Source of the DNA: Pseudarthrobacter equi | GTDB taxonomy: Bacteria; Actinomycetota; Actinomycetes; Actinomycetales; Micrococcaceae | Direction of reading: 5' to 3' | DNA length: 64,000 nucleotides | NCBI RefSeq assembly: GCF_900105535.1 | Contig: NZ_LT629779.1 | Coordinates: forward strand, 3,906,001 to 3,970,000 | Shown here: positions 34,556 through 42,542 of the stretch, piece after piece | How positions within the stretch are numbered: position 1 is the stretch's first letter | Layout: each line of letters begins with the position of its first letter | Program-made: the position numbers and the translations under genes | Notes under the pieces: model-generated | What the model saw: only the letters and a program-made list of their open reading frames with translations | Told to the model about the DNA's origin: nothing | The model's database searches: none

Positions 34556-35491
34556 TCAGGCCCCTTTCGGAAGTGCTGTGGACCCGGAGGCCGGGGTGCT
34601 CCGGGGAGGCCAGAAGTCGCCGGACACGGTGGGGCCCGCCGCTCCTGTGCCCTCAGGCGCTGCCAGTTCGGTACGGATTTCCTCGGCCAGCCGGTAGGTC
34701 ATATCCCGCCGCCAAGCCGGGAGCCCGTGGATGTCATCGTGGTACAGGGCGGCCGGTATGGCGTCCTCGAGCGCGGCCGCCAGGTGGTCGGCGTCCGGGA
34801 TCGTGTCGAAGCGCAGCTGTACGGGCCGCTTGGTCGCAGCGGTGACGGTCAGGACCAACGCGGTGCCGCCGTCGAGCCTTCCAATCAGCAGCACCCCGGA
34901 TCTGCCCAGGTTGCTCAGCGACAGGCGGCGGAAGGCGGTTCGGGATGACAGGGCCGACGCCGGGAGGTGGACGCTGCGGAGCAGCTCGCCCGGTGCCAGG
35001 CAGTTCGTCGCGTCCCCGGTCACGAAGTCGGTCACGGAGACGCTGCGGCTGGTACCGCCGGGGCCCAGGATGGTGGCCACGCCGTCCAATCCCGCGCACA
35101 GCGAGATGACAGGCCCTGCGGGCAGTGCGGTGCACAGGTTGCCGCCCACGGTGGACATGTTCCACACCTTGAAGGAAGCAACGAAGGAATCGCAGCACGG
35201 CCGGACCAGGTCCAGCGCCGGCCAGGGCAGGCCTGCGGCGTCCGGGGATTCCGGGAGGCGGTACAGCTCGGCGATGGTGCAGGTGGCGGCGAGGTCGATC
35301 CCGTCGTCGGTGACGGTGACAGCTGTCCAGCCTGCTGCGCCGAGGTCGAGGAGGCGCTTGACGGGCTGGGGTCCGAAGGCATAGCTGCCATAGGAGAACA
35401 GGACCGTGCCGCCGGCGAGCCAGGCGTCGCCGTCGCGCCACTGTGCGGGGTCCGTGGTGGGGACCACTGCCTCGATGGTGTTCATGTCCAT
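34556..35491 (-). CDS. Xanthine dehydrogenase FAD-binding subunit
   Basis: A 311-aa FAD subunit of the CO dehydrogenase flavoprotein type. LAGGTVLFSYG is the FAD pyrophosphate segment, and VWNMSTVGGNLCTALPAGPVI carries the T-VGGN motif typical of this family. The C-terminal part is the CO_deh_flav_C domain. It accepts electrons from the FeS clusters of the next gene product and passes them to NAD. The ATG at 35491 (GGAGAACGC before it) overlaps the XdhC stop by 10 bp, and its own stop is 2 bases before the next ATG; the three genes form one operon. Confidence 0.92.
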   Translation of the reverse strand: MDMNTIEAVVPTTDPAQWRDGDAWLAGGTVLFSYGSYAFGPQPVKRLLDLGAAGWTAVTVTDDGIDLAATCTIAELYRLPESPDAAGLPWPALDLVRPCCDSFVASFKVWNMSTVGGNLCTALPAGPVISLCAGLDGVATILGPGGTSRSVSVTDFVTGDATNCLAPGELLRSVHLPASALSSRTAFRRLSLSNLGRSGVLLIGRLDGGTALVLTVTAATKRPVQLRFDTIPDADHLAAALEDAIPAALYHDDIHGLPAWRRDMTYRLAEEIRTELAAPEGTGAAGPTVSGDFWPPRSTPASGSTALPKGA

Positions 35492-36750
35492 GCGTTCTCC
35501 TGCTGGTAAAGGGTGGTGGGCGCCGACGGACCGGTAATCGCAGCCTGGCCAACGTAGTTCCCGTGGATGGGCCCGGAACGGTCCCGGAGCGGAATGCCGG
35601 TGGCGGCGCGGGTCCGGGCGGCGATGAGCTCGGCCGAGATGGACACGGCCACCTCCGCCGGGGTGACGGCGCCGAGGTCCAGGCCGATGGGTGAATGGAG
35701 CTGTGCGATCCGGCCGGGCGGGATGCCCGCACTGAGCAGGCTGTCGACGCGCTGCAGGTGGCTGCGCCGCGACCCCATGGCCCCCACGTAGGCGAGGTCG
35801 AGGCCGAGGGCCGTTTCGAGGAGCGGAAGATCGAACTTGGGGTCGTGGGTGAGGACGGCCGCCACGGTGCGGCTGTCCAGCCTGCCCGCCGCTGCCTCGG
35901 CCGCCAGGTACCGGTGCGGCCAGTCCGTGACCACGGCATCCGCGGCGGCGAACCGGGGCTGGCTGGCGAAAGCAGGGCGGGCGTCCACGAGGGTCACGTG
36001 GTAGCCGAGGAGCTTGGCCGCAGGCACCAGGGCGGCGCCGAAGTCATTGGCGCCAAACACCAGCATCCGCGGTGGAGCCAGCCGGGATTCCACCAGCAAG
36101 GCAGGTTCGCCGTGGCTGCCCGCCGCCCGGTCCGGAAGGCACCCGTCCGGACCGGGCAGCGGAACCAATCCGGTACCGCCGGTCCGCAGCAGCGCCTGGA
36201 GAAGAGCAGGAATTTCCGCCCCTTCCCGCCCGGATCCCACGGCACTCAACAGCGCCGCGAGTTCCGGTGCCGCCGCGTGGGCACTGGCCGGATCCGGCAG
36301 GACGACGGCGGCCCCTCCCCCGGCGGCGCCGTCCGGTGACAGGCGCCGCACCAGGGCAACGGGTTCGCCGGCGATGCCGCCCGCCAGGTGGATGAGGGCT
36401 GCGCGCAGCGGGTGCGGCGTGCCGCCGGGCACTGCGGCGGACACCGGTTCCACGTGGATGTCCAGCTCTCCGCCGCAGGTGAGCCCGGCGGCGAAGGCAT
36501 CCGTGGAACTGAAGCCGAAGGTCCTGCGGCGGCTGCCGCCGTCGTCCATGGCGTCCTGCGCCAGCGCCACCACGGCGCCCTCCACGCATCCGCCGGAGAG
36601 GCTGCCCAGCACAGCCCCGGACTCAGCGACCAGCATGGAGGTGCCAACTGGCCTGGGCACCGAACCGCCGGCACCAACAATGGTGGCAACGGCAAACCGT
36701 CCGCCCAGGTGGGGCGTCCAGCTGCCGAGCAGGGGAATCAGGTCAAGCAT
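35482..36750 (-). CDS. xdhC: XdhC family molybdenum cofactor insertion/sulfuration protein
   Basis: A 422-aa accessory factor for maturation of xanthine dehydrogenase. The N-terminal XdhC/CoxI domain has VGAGGSVPRPVGTSMLV and the cysteine motif SGGCVEGAVV, which binds and sulfurates the cofactor in this family. The C-terminal half is the Rossmann-like XdhC C-domain (VFGANDFGAALVPAAKLLGY, then GSRRSHLQR). I chose the ATG at 36750 (GGAG upstream) over the frame opening at 36987. It is the first gene of the xdhC-FAD-FeS/Mo operon and follows the AzgA-type permease on the same strand. Confidence 0.92.
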   Translation of the reverse strand: MLDLIPLLGSWTPHLGGRFAVATIVGAGGSVPRPVGTSMLVAESGAVLGSLSGGCVEGAVVALAQDAMDDGGSRRRTFGFSSTDAFAAGLTCGGELDIHVEPVSAAVPGGTPHPLRAALIHLAGGIAGEPVALVRRLSPDGAAGGGAAVVLPDPASAHAAAPELAALLSAVGSGREGAEIPALLQALLRTGGTGLVPLPGPDGCLPDRAAGSHGEPALLVESRLAPPRMLVFGANDFGAALVPAAKLLGYHVTLVDARPAFASQPRFAAADAVVTDWPHRYLAAEAAAGRLDSRTVAAVLTHDPKFDLPLLETALGLDLAYVGAMGSRRSHLQRVDSLLSAGIPPGRIAQLHSPIGLDLGAVTPAEVAVSISAELIAARTRAATGIPLRDRSGPIHGNYVGQAAITGPSAPTTLYQQENAWT

Positions 36751-36847
36751 TGCGGTGCTCCTTCTTCCGCGCGGCGGTGGTGTCCATATTGTCGTTCCTC
36801 GCAGGTGGTTGGGGAAGGTTGCCGCGGCCGAAGGGGCGCGCGGCGGG

Positions 36848-38422
36848 TCAGCCGCCCAGCAGGGCGTTGATGGGCCCGCGGGCGAAGTACACCAGGAACC
36901 CGGCGCTGACCACCCACATGAGCGGATGGATCTTCTTCGCCTTTCCGGACGCGGCGCCGATGATGGCCCAGCTGACGAAGCCCACACCGATGCCGTTGGC
37001 GATCGAGTAGCTCAGCGGCATGGTCACGATCGTGAGGAATGCCGGCAGCGCCACCGTGAACTTGGTGAACTTGATCTCGCGGATTTGGGCCATCATCATG
37101 GCGCCCACCACCACCAGGGCCGCGGCCGCGACCTCCAGCGGCACCACGCTGGTGAGCGGGGTGAGGAACATCGAGCCCAGGAACAGCACGCCGGTGACCA
37201 CTGAGGCCAGGCCGGTGCGGGCCCCTTCGCCGATGCCGGCAGCGGAATCGATGTAGACCGTGTTGGAGGAACCGGAGGTGGCACCGCCGGCAACAGCGCC
37301 GAAGCCTTCCACGATGAAGGCGGACTTGAGCCGCGGGAACGTTCCGTCCTTGTGTGCGACGCCGGCGCTCTTGGCCAGGCCGGTCATGGTGCCCATGGCG
37401 TCGAAGAAGTTGGTGAACACGAGGGTGAAGACCAGCATGGTGGCTGCAAGTCCGCCGATCCTGGCGAACGAGCCGAAGAGGTCGAACTGGCCCACCAGGC
37501 CCAGGTCCGGAGCTGACACGAGCTGGCCGGACAGGACGGGGGTGTTCAGGTGCCAGCCGCCGGGGTTGGTGGCGCTGGCGGGGCCGATCTTCATGAAGGC
37601 TTCGACGACGGCGGCCAGCACGGTGGTGCCGACGATGCCGATGAGCAGGCCGCCCTGGACCTTGCGGGCCACCAGGATGCCCATGGCCAGGAGGCCAACG
37701 ACGAACACGAGCGTGGGCACGGACGTGATGGAGCCGCCGTCGCCCAGCTGGACGGGAGGACCTCCCGCGGTGGGCCGGACGAAGCCGGAGTCCACGAAGC
37801 CGATGAAGGCAATGAACAGGCCGATGCCCACGGTGATGGCGGCCTTGAGTTCCTTGGGTACCGCCCGGAAGATGGCGGTCCGGGCGCCGGTGACGCCGAA
37901 CAGCACAATCAGGATGCCGTTGATCACCACCAGGCCCATGGCTTCGGCCCACGTGACCTCCTGGATCACGGAAACGGCCAGGAACGAGTTGATGCCGAGG
38001 CCGGCCGCGAGGCCGAACGGAAGGTTGGCGATGAGGCCGAAGAGGATGGTCATGACACCCGCCGTGAGGCCGGTGACTGCCCCCACCTGGGCTGCGGAGA
38101 GCCAGCCGCCCGCCACGTCGGTGGGGGCGTTGTCCGCGCTGAAGCCGCCCAGGATCAGGGGGTTCAGGATGACGATGTACGCCATGGTGAAGAACGTGAC
38201 CAGGCCGCCGCGGAATTCGCGGGCCACGGTGGAGCCGCGCCGGGTGATCTGGAAGAACCGGTCAAGGATGTTGTTTGGCGCCGGCGGGGTGCTTCCTTGC
38301 CGTCCCCGCCCGGTTGCCGTTTGCGTGTCGCGTGTCCCTGTGGGCTCTGCACTGTTGTCCCCATTCGGGAACAGCGCAGCCTGCTTTTCAGAGGAGTTGT
38401 CCAGGATTGTCATGTCAGCCAC
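36848..38422 (-). CDS. NCS2/AzgA family purine permease
   Basis: A 524-aa membrane transporter with about thirteen hydrophobic segments. The pattern FFQITRRGSTVAREFRGGLVTFFTMAYIV, then NPFGLAAGLGINSF-like segment, marks the AzgA branch of guanine/hypoxanthine/adenine permeases. The N-terminal 55 residues are polar. The frame starts at GTG 38422; an ATG three codons on (38413) is as likely. It follows guanine deaminase by 6 bp and precedes xdhC, an order that fits uptake of guanine or hypoxanthine, deamination and oxidation. Confidence 0.9.
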   Translation of the reverse strand: MADMTILDNSSEKQAALFPNGDNSAEPTGTRDTQTATGRGRQGSTPPAPNNILDRFFQITRRGSTVAREFRGGLVTFFTMAYIVILNPLILGGFSADNAPTDVAGGWLSAAQVGAVTGLTAGVMTILFGLIANLPFGLAAGLGINSFLAVSVIQEVTWAEAMGLVVINGILIVLFGVTGARTAIFRAVPKELKAAITVGIGLFIAFIGFVDSGFVRPTAGGPPVQLGDGGSITSVPTLVFVVGLLAMGILVARKVQGGLLIGIVGTTVLAAVVEAFMKIGPASATNPGGWHLNTPVLSGQLVSAPDLGLVGQFDLFGSFARIGGLAATMLVFTLVFTNFFDAMGTMTGLAKSAGVAHKDGTFPRLKSAFIVEGFGAVAGGATSGSSNTVYIDSAAGIGEGARTGLASVVTGVLFLGSMFLTPLTSVVPLEVAAAALVVVGAMMMAQIREIKFTKFTVALPAFLTIVTMPLSYSIANGIGVGFVSWAIIGAASGKAKKIHPLMWVVSAGFLVYFARGPINALLGG

Positions 38423-38428
38423 CGGGCC

Positions 38429-38923
38429 CTAGTAGTCAATCCTGGATTCGAGCGTGTTCCAGGTGTTGAACGGCTCCAGCGGGGCCGGTGCCTGGGGATC
38501 GGCCAGTTCCAGCTTGGAAACCGGCATCAGGGAGTCCCTGTCCTGGTTGTCGAAGTACTCGTAGAAGACGGCGTCGTCGAAGCCCACGGAGGCGGCGTCG
38601 TGGCGGTCCGCGGCGAAGACCACGCGCTCCACGCGGGCCCAGAGTGCCGATGCCAGGCACATGGGGCATGGCTCGCAGCTGGTGTAGAGGACGGCGCCGC
38701 TGAGGTCGAAAGTGCCGAGCTCGCGGCAGGCGGTGCGGATGGCTGTGACTTCGGCGTGGGCGGTGGGATCGTTGTCCGCGGTGACGCGGTTGACGCCATC
38801 GAACGTCTTGCCGTCCGCGGTGACGATCATGGCGCCGAAGGGCCCGCCACTGTTGAGGACGTTGGCTGTTGCCAGCCGGATGGATCGGGCCAGGAACTGC
38901 TCGGCCGTGACGGTGGTACTCAT
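38429..38923 (-). CDS. guaD: Guanine deaminase (CDA fold)
   Basis: Converts guanine to xanthine and ammonia; 164 aa, like Bacillus GuaD (156 aa). The zinc site is H56 (AHAE), C86 and C89 (EPCPMC), with the proton shuttle E58. The C-terminal end (NTWNTLESRIDY) fits the domain-swapped tail of GuaD. Upstream of the permease and xanthine dehydrogenase on the same strand, it is the first gene of that transcription unit. It is divergent from the second, amidohydrolase-type deaminase. Confidence 0.9.
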   Translation of the reverse strand: MSTTVTAEQFLARSIRLATANVLNSGGPFGAMIVTADGKTFDGVNRVTADNDPTAHAEVTAIRTACRELGTFDLSGAVLYTSCEPCPMCLASALWARVERVVFAADRHDAASVGFDDAVFYEYFDNQDRDSLMPVSKLELADPQAPAPLEPFNTWNTLESRIDY

Positions 38924-39125
38924 GATGCGACTTCCTTAGTGCCGGGAAGCCTGAAGCCGCGCAAAGGACCAGAGGAACCAGGTGCGAACGGTTACCAGGC
39001 TTCAGCATGTGCTGTGAAGGTTTAGTTGCGCCTGGTAGATAGCTTCCCGGGTTCGGGTGCCCGCCTTTGGCAGAATCGAGATTAGCACCGGTTTGTGATC
39101 CACGCCATAGGTTTCTGGAAATTTA

Positions 39126-39142
39126 ATTTCGCAATGTGAAAT
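39126..39142. promoter_or_regulatory. Palindrome between the deaminase genes (shared purine operator candidate)
   Basis: ATTTC-GCAATGT-GAAAT, 5-bp arms and a 7-base spacer. It matches 42228-42244 (upstream of uricase) at 14 of 17 positions and the minus strand of 26288-26304 at 13 of 17. Confidence 0.6.
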
Positions 39143-39197
39143 CCACGTTACGTCGTGCTCACACTCCCGGCAGGCCACCGGTCACATTCCGCGGCCA

Positions 39198-39226
39198 TTG
39201 ACGCAGGTCACCGCATTCCCTACGCT
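39198..39226 (+). promoter_or_regulatory. Sigma-70-like promoter of the amidohydrolase deaminase gene
   Basis: TTGACG (39198-39203) and TACGCT (39221-39226) are separated by exactly 17 bp, and lie about 117 bp before the ATG. The resulting leader would be about 105 nt. Confidence 0.6.
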
Positions 39227-39342
39227 GGTGCGGACCCGGACCGCCCCGCCGCAAGGCAGCTGGCAGCCGGCCACCTGGATCAGCAGACAGGGCCTCACTG
39301 AGCTGGAACGTGCAGAACTCCGCTCAGACAAGGATGCCTTCC

Positions 39343-40728
39343 ATGACTCTTCCCACCCCCGCTTCCGCCACTCCTGATGCCGCTGCCCGGCTCTGGATCC
39401 GGAATCCCCTGGCTGCCTTCACCGCCAATTCCCTCGACGCCTCGGGCGGCCTGGTCATCAGCAACGGTGCCATCACGGAGGTCCTCGCCGCGGGCCAGCA
39501 GCCCTCCGCACCCTGCTCCCAGACTTTCGACGCCGGCAGCCACGTCCTGCTCCCCGGGCTGATCAACACCCACCACCACTTCTACCAAACCCTGACGCGC
39601 GCATGGGGGCCGGTAGCCAACGCCCCGCTGTTTCCCTGGCTGCAGAACCTGTATCCGGTGTGGGCGCGGCTCACGCCGAAGGACCTCGAACTCGCAGCCA
39701 CGGTTGCCCTGGCCGAGCTGCTGCTGTCCGGCTGCACCACCGCGGCGGACCACCACTACCTGTTCCCGGCCGGCCTGGAAGACGCCATCGACATCGAGGT
39801 GGCCGCGGTGCGCCGGCTGGGCATGCGCGCCACGCTCACCCGCGGCTCCATGACCTTGGGGACGGACGACGGCGGCCTGCCGCCCCAGTCCACGGTGCAG
39901 GATCCGGAGGTGGTGCTGGCGGACAGCGAGCGCCTGGTCTCGGAGTATCACGAAACCGGCGACGACGCGGCGATCCAGATCGCCCTGGCCCCCTGCTCGC
40001 CGTTCTCGGTAACCAAGGAAATCATGGCCGAAAGCTCGGCCCTTGCCGAACGGCTGGATGTGCGGCTCCATACGCACCTGGCCGAAACACTGGACGAGGA
40101 GGACTTCTGCCGGGAACGGTTCGGGCTGCGGACCGTGGACTACCTGGACAGCGTCGGCTGGCTGACGGACCGCACCTGGCTGGGTCACGGCATCCACTTC
40201 AGCGACGCGGAGATCAGCCGCCTCGGCGCGGCCGGAACCGCCGTCGCGCACTGCCCCACCTCCAATATGCGCCTCGCCTCGGGAACGGCCCGGGTCCTGG
40301 AACTGGAGGACGCGGGCGTTCCAGTGGGGCTGGGAGTGGACGGCTCGGCGTCGAACGATGCCTCCAACATGATCCTCGAAGCCCGGCAGGCCCTCTACCT
40401 GCAGCGCCTCCGCTATGGTGCGGACGTTCCGGTGGAGCGCGCGCTCGGCTGGGCCACACGGGGCTCGGCGGCGGTGCTGGGCCGGAAGGGACTGGGCCAG
40501 CTGGCACCCGGGATGCAGGCCGACCTCGCCCTGTTCAAGCTGGACGACCTCCGCTTCTCCGGCGGCCACGACCCCATTGCGGCGCTGCTGCTGTGCGCGG
40601 CCGACAGGGCCGACCGGGTCATGGTGGGCGGTCAGTGGCGCGTGGTGGACGGCCGGATCCCCGGGCTGGACATCCCCGCACTCATTGCGGAGCACTCCAC
40701 GGCAGCGCGCAGGCTGGTCAACGGCTGA
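39343..40728 (+). CDS. 8-Oxoguanine deaminase-like amidohydrolase (ATZ/TRZ family)
   Basis: A 461-aa metal-dependent deaminase. The metal ligands are visible: H77-H-H79 in NTHHHFYQ, H in RLHTHLAETLDEE, LGHGIH and the catalytic D in GLGVDGSASND. The NTHHHFYQTLTRA start and the SASND end are typical of the 8-oxoguanine deaminase/guanine deaminase-like branch. The ATG at 39343 is preceded by AAGGATG; two further in-frame ATGs (39334, 39310) are less likely. It is divergent from guaD and shares its operator region. Confidence 0.87.
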   Translation: MTLPTPASATPDAAARLWIRNPLAAFTANSLDASGGLVISNGAITEVLAAGQQPSAPCSQTFDAGSHVLLPGLINTHHHFYQTLTRAWGPVANAPLFPWLQNLYPVWARLTPKDLELAATVALAELLLSGCTTAADHHYLFPAGLEDAIDIEVAAVRRLGMRATLTRGSMTLGTDDGGLPPQSTVQDPEVVLADSERLVSEYHETGDDAAIQIALAPCSPFSVTKEIMAESSALAERLDVRLHTHLAETLDEEDFCRERFGLRTVDYLDSVGWLTDRTWLGHGIHFSDAEISRLGAAGTAVAHCPTSNMRLASGTARVLELEDAGVPVGLGVDGSASNDASNMILEARQALYLQRLRYGADVPVERALGWATRGSAAVLGRKGLGQLAPGMQADLALFKLDDLRFSGGHDPIAALLLCAADRADRVMVGGQWRVVDGRIPGLDIPALIAEHSTAARRLVNG

Positions 40729-40759
40729 CAGGCACCAGCGCCGCTGCTAGCGTGGCGCC

Positions 40760-42004
40760 ATGACTCCGTCAAAGACGCCGGCCGAAATCCTGGACATCGA
40801 GGGTGTTGAGGTCCGGATCTCGAGCCCGGACAAAGTGGTGTTCCCCGAGCCGGGGCTGACCAAGCTGGACCTGGTGCGGTACTACCTTGCGGTTGCGGAC
40901 GGTGCGCTGCGGGGCGCCGGCGGCAGGCCCATGGTGCTGAAGCGGTTCCCGAAGGGCATCGACGCCGAGCCGTTCTTCCAGAAGCGCGTCCCGGAAAACC
41001 ATCCTCCGTTCATCGACACCACCACGCTGCACTACGCCTCCGGGACGTCGGCGGAGGAAGCTGTCATCCGGGACTCGGCCGGCCTCGCGTGGGTGGTGAA
41101 CCTCGGATGCCTGGACCTGAACCCGCACCCGGTCCGCGCCGAGGACCTGGAGCACCCCGACGAGCTGCGGGTGGACCTGGACCCGATGCCCGGCGTGGAC
41201 TGGTCGCAGATCGTGGACGTGGCCTATGTGGCGCAGGAAGTCCTCGACGACGTGGGGCTGGTGGGCTGGCCGAAGACCAGCGGATCCCGCGGGCTGCATA
41301 TCCTGGTGCGCATCGCGCCGGAGTGGTCCTACAAGGATGTCCGGCTGGCCGCCGAAACCCTGGCCCGCGAGGTGGAGAACCGGGCACCGGGCCTGGCCAC
41401 GGCGCGCTGGTGGAAGGAGGAGCGCGGCGAGAGCGTGTTCGTTGACTTCAACCAGAATGCCAAGGACCGCACAGTGGCATCGGCCTACTCGGTGCGCGCC
41501 TTGCCCGATGCGCGGGTGTCCACGCCGCTCACCTGGGACGAGGTCCGCACTGTCCGGCCGGAACGGTTTACGGTCCCCACGGTCATGGGACGGTTCGCGG
41601 ACATCGGGGATCCGCACGCGGGCATTGACGGCGCCGCCGGCTCGCTGGACGGGCTGCTGGCTTTGGCGAAGGAGCTGGGCCCGGCAGAAAAGGCGCCCCG
41701 CGGCGCGAACGGCACCGGGCGCCGGCAATCCCTGATGCCGCTGATCGAGGTGGCGCGCACCAAAACCAAGCCGGAGGCGCTCAAGGCGCTGGAGGACTGG
41801 AAGTCCGGGCACGCCGTCGTCGTCAAATCCCTGCAGCCCGCGGACATCCTGGTGGACGGGATGCGGGGTTCAAGCTCGCTCTGGTACCGGGTGCGGGTCA
41901 ACCTGCAGCACGTCCCGGACGCGGAGCGGCCCGGCCAGGAAGACCTCATTGCGGACTACGATCCGTGGGCCGGAAAGGAATGGCCCGGCCGGCCGGGGGA
42001 TTAG
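40760..42004 (+). CDS. Stand-alone LigD-type polymerase domain protein
   Basis: A 414-aa protein homologous to the polymerase (primase-like) domain of the NHEJ enzyme LigD, with an extended C-terminus. The archaeo-eukaryotic primase residues are present: D139 and D141 (RVDLDP), the SGSRGLHI motif (174-181) and D229 (FVDFNQN). Such domains add ribo- or deoxynucleotides at DNA ends. No ku or ligase gene is in the window. It follows the deaminase by 31 bp; the link is probably only positional. It overlaps the convergent 61-aa gene. Confidence 0.9.
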   Translation: MTPSKTPAEILDIEGVEVRISSPDKVVFPEPGLTKLDLVRYYLAVADGALRGAGGRPMVLKRFPKGIDAEPFFQKRVPENHPPFIDTTTLHYASGTSAEEAVIRDSAGLAWVVNLGCLDLNPHPVRAEDLEHPDELRVDLDPMPGVDWSQIVDVAYVAQEVLDDVGLVGWPKTSGSRGLHILVRIAPEWSYKDVRLAAETLAREVENRAPGLATARWWKEERGESVFVDFNQNAKDRTVASAYSVRALPDARVSTPLTWDEVRTVRPERFTVPTVMGRFADIGDPHAGIDGAAGSLDGLLALAKELGPAEKAPRGANGTGRRQSLMPLIEVARTKTKPEALKALEDWKSGHAVVVKSLQPADILVDGMRGSSSLWYRVRVNLQHVPDAERPGQEDLIADYDPWAGKEWPGRPGD

Positions 42005-42186
42005 CGCTGCCGGCCGAAGCCCGGGAGGGCGGAAATCCAGCGCGAGAAGCGGCTGGGTTCGTGGACGCGGTCCTCCGGAACGTAGAAGTCCGGATCGGTG
42101 CCGCCGCCGAGGGGGAGGTAGAACTCCGGGACCGCACTGCCCGCCGTGTTCGCCGGTGCAACTGCCTGTGACTCCTGCTGGTACAT
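42001..42186 (-). CDS. Small hypothetical protein, 61 aa
   Basis: I do not recognise this protein. It is acidic/neutral, rich in Pro, Ala and aromatic residues, with two similar segments (PEFYLPLGGG and PDFYVPEDR) and a C-terminus with S-R-F-S-R-W. There is no signal peptide or membrane segment. Support for translation is the perfect GAGGAGG 8 bases before the ATG at 42186 and a palindrome-containing promoter region shared with the divergent uricase gene. The stop overlaps the convergent polymerase gene by 4 bp. Confidence 0.65.
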   Translation of the reverse strand: MYQQESQAVAPANTAGSAVPEFYLPLGGGTDPDFYVPEDRVHEPSRFSRWISALPGFGRQR

Positions 42187-42207
42187 CTGATCCTCCTCGT
42201 TTTGTGA

Positions 42208-42223
42208 TTTCGTATTACGGAAA
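42208..42223. promoter_or_regulatory. Palindromic element with TTTCGTATTACGGAAA
   Basis: TTT-CGTA-T-TACG-G-AAA, palindromic apart from one extra G. Its minus strand carries AATACGAAA, which recurs before aceE (26493) and malic enzyme (46207). On the minus strand it is 22 bp upstream of the 61-aa gene's start. Confidence 0.5.
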
Positions 42224-42227
42224 CTTG

Positions 42228-42244
42228 ATTTTGCTATGTGAAAA
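42228..42244. promoter_or_regulatory. Shared purine operator candidate near uricase
   Basis: ATTTTGCTATGTGAAAA, matching 39126-39142 at 14 of 17 positions. It lies about 300 bp before the uricase start and 42 bp before that of the 61-aa gene. Confidence 0.55.
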
Positions 42245-42417
42245 GACTAGAGGGATTCCCAACGCTGAGTCAATGGTCCTGCGTCCGTCGCTTCCGGCGT
42301 GCCGGTCACAATCGGATTTTTCAACTTGTGATGTACACCACCGGTTTGCGGGGGTACGCTGTTAGGCAACTCGTGGCGCAGGTCACGTAACCTGGGAGCA
42401 GCAGGCAGGGTCGTAAT

Positions 42418-42449
42418 GAGCTGGCATCAATGGATGCCGGCTCTTTTTT
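42418..42449 (+). terminator. Terminator-like hairpin in the uricase leader (attenuator candidate)
   Basis: GAGCTGGCATC (42418-42428) pairs with GATGCCGGCTC (42433-42443), with one wobble pair and an AATG loop, followed immediately by TTTTTT (42444-42449). This is a textbook intrinsic terminator on the plus strand. It lies 93 bp before uricase and over 400 bp after the last plus-strand gene, so it is better explained as a leader attenuator than as the end of the polymerase gene. Confidence 0.7.
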
Positions 42450-42502
42450 GTTGGGTCGGCTCCACCGGAAACGCGCTTGAAATGCGCGCTTAATTTCAGT
42501 GA

Positions 42503-42518
42503 TGGAACCTTGGTTCCA
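42503..42518. promoter_or_regulatory. Perfect inverted repeat just before uricase
   Basis: TGGAACC-TT-GGTTCCA, 24 bp upstream of the ATG. It could be an operator, or a hairpin in the mRNA next to the ribosome site GGAGATT. Confidence 0.5.
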
Positions 42519-42542
42519 CTTACCGGAGATTGGGAAAAGACC

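Larger units (their letters stand above)
38924..39342. other. Intergenic region between the two purine deaminase genes
   Basis: A 419-bp divergent promoter region without a gene. It contains the small palindrome TTTC-TG-GAAA (39112-39121), the 17-bp palindrome at 39126-39142 and a sigma-70-like promoter at 39198-39226 pointing to the 8-oxoguanine deaminase-like gene. The part 38940-39100 shows nothing I can interpret. Confidence 0.7.
42187..42542. other. Divergent regulatory region and leader of uricase
   Basis: A 356-bp gap without a gene. It holds two palindromic elements (42208-42223 and 42228-42244), the segment GCAGGTCACGTAACC at about 42378, a terminator-like hairpin at 42418-42449, and a perfect inverted repeat at 42503-42518. 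A transcript starting near the palindromes would have a long 5' leader for uricase. Confidence 0.7.

Noticed and set aside
38924..39342. A guanine/purine riboswitch in front of the purine genes
   Set aside because: I see no purine riboswitch core (conserved loop sequences) in this region; the clear signals are palindromes and a sigma-70 promoter.
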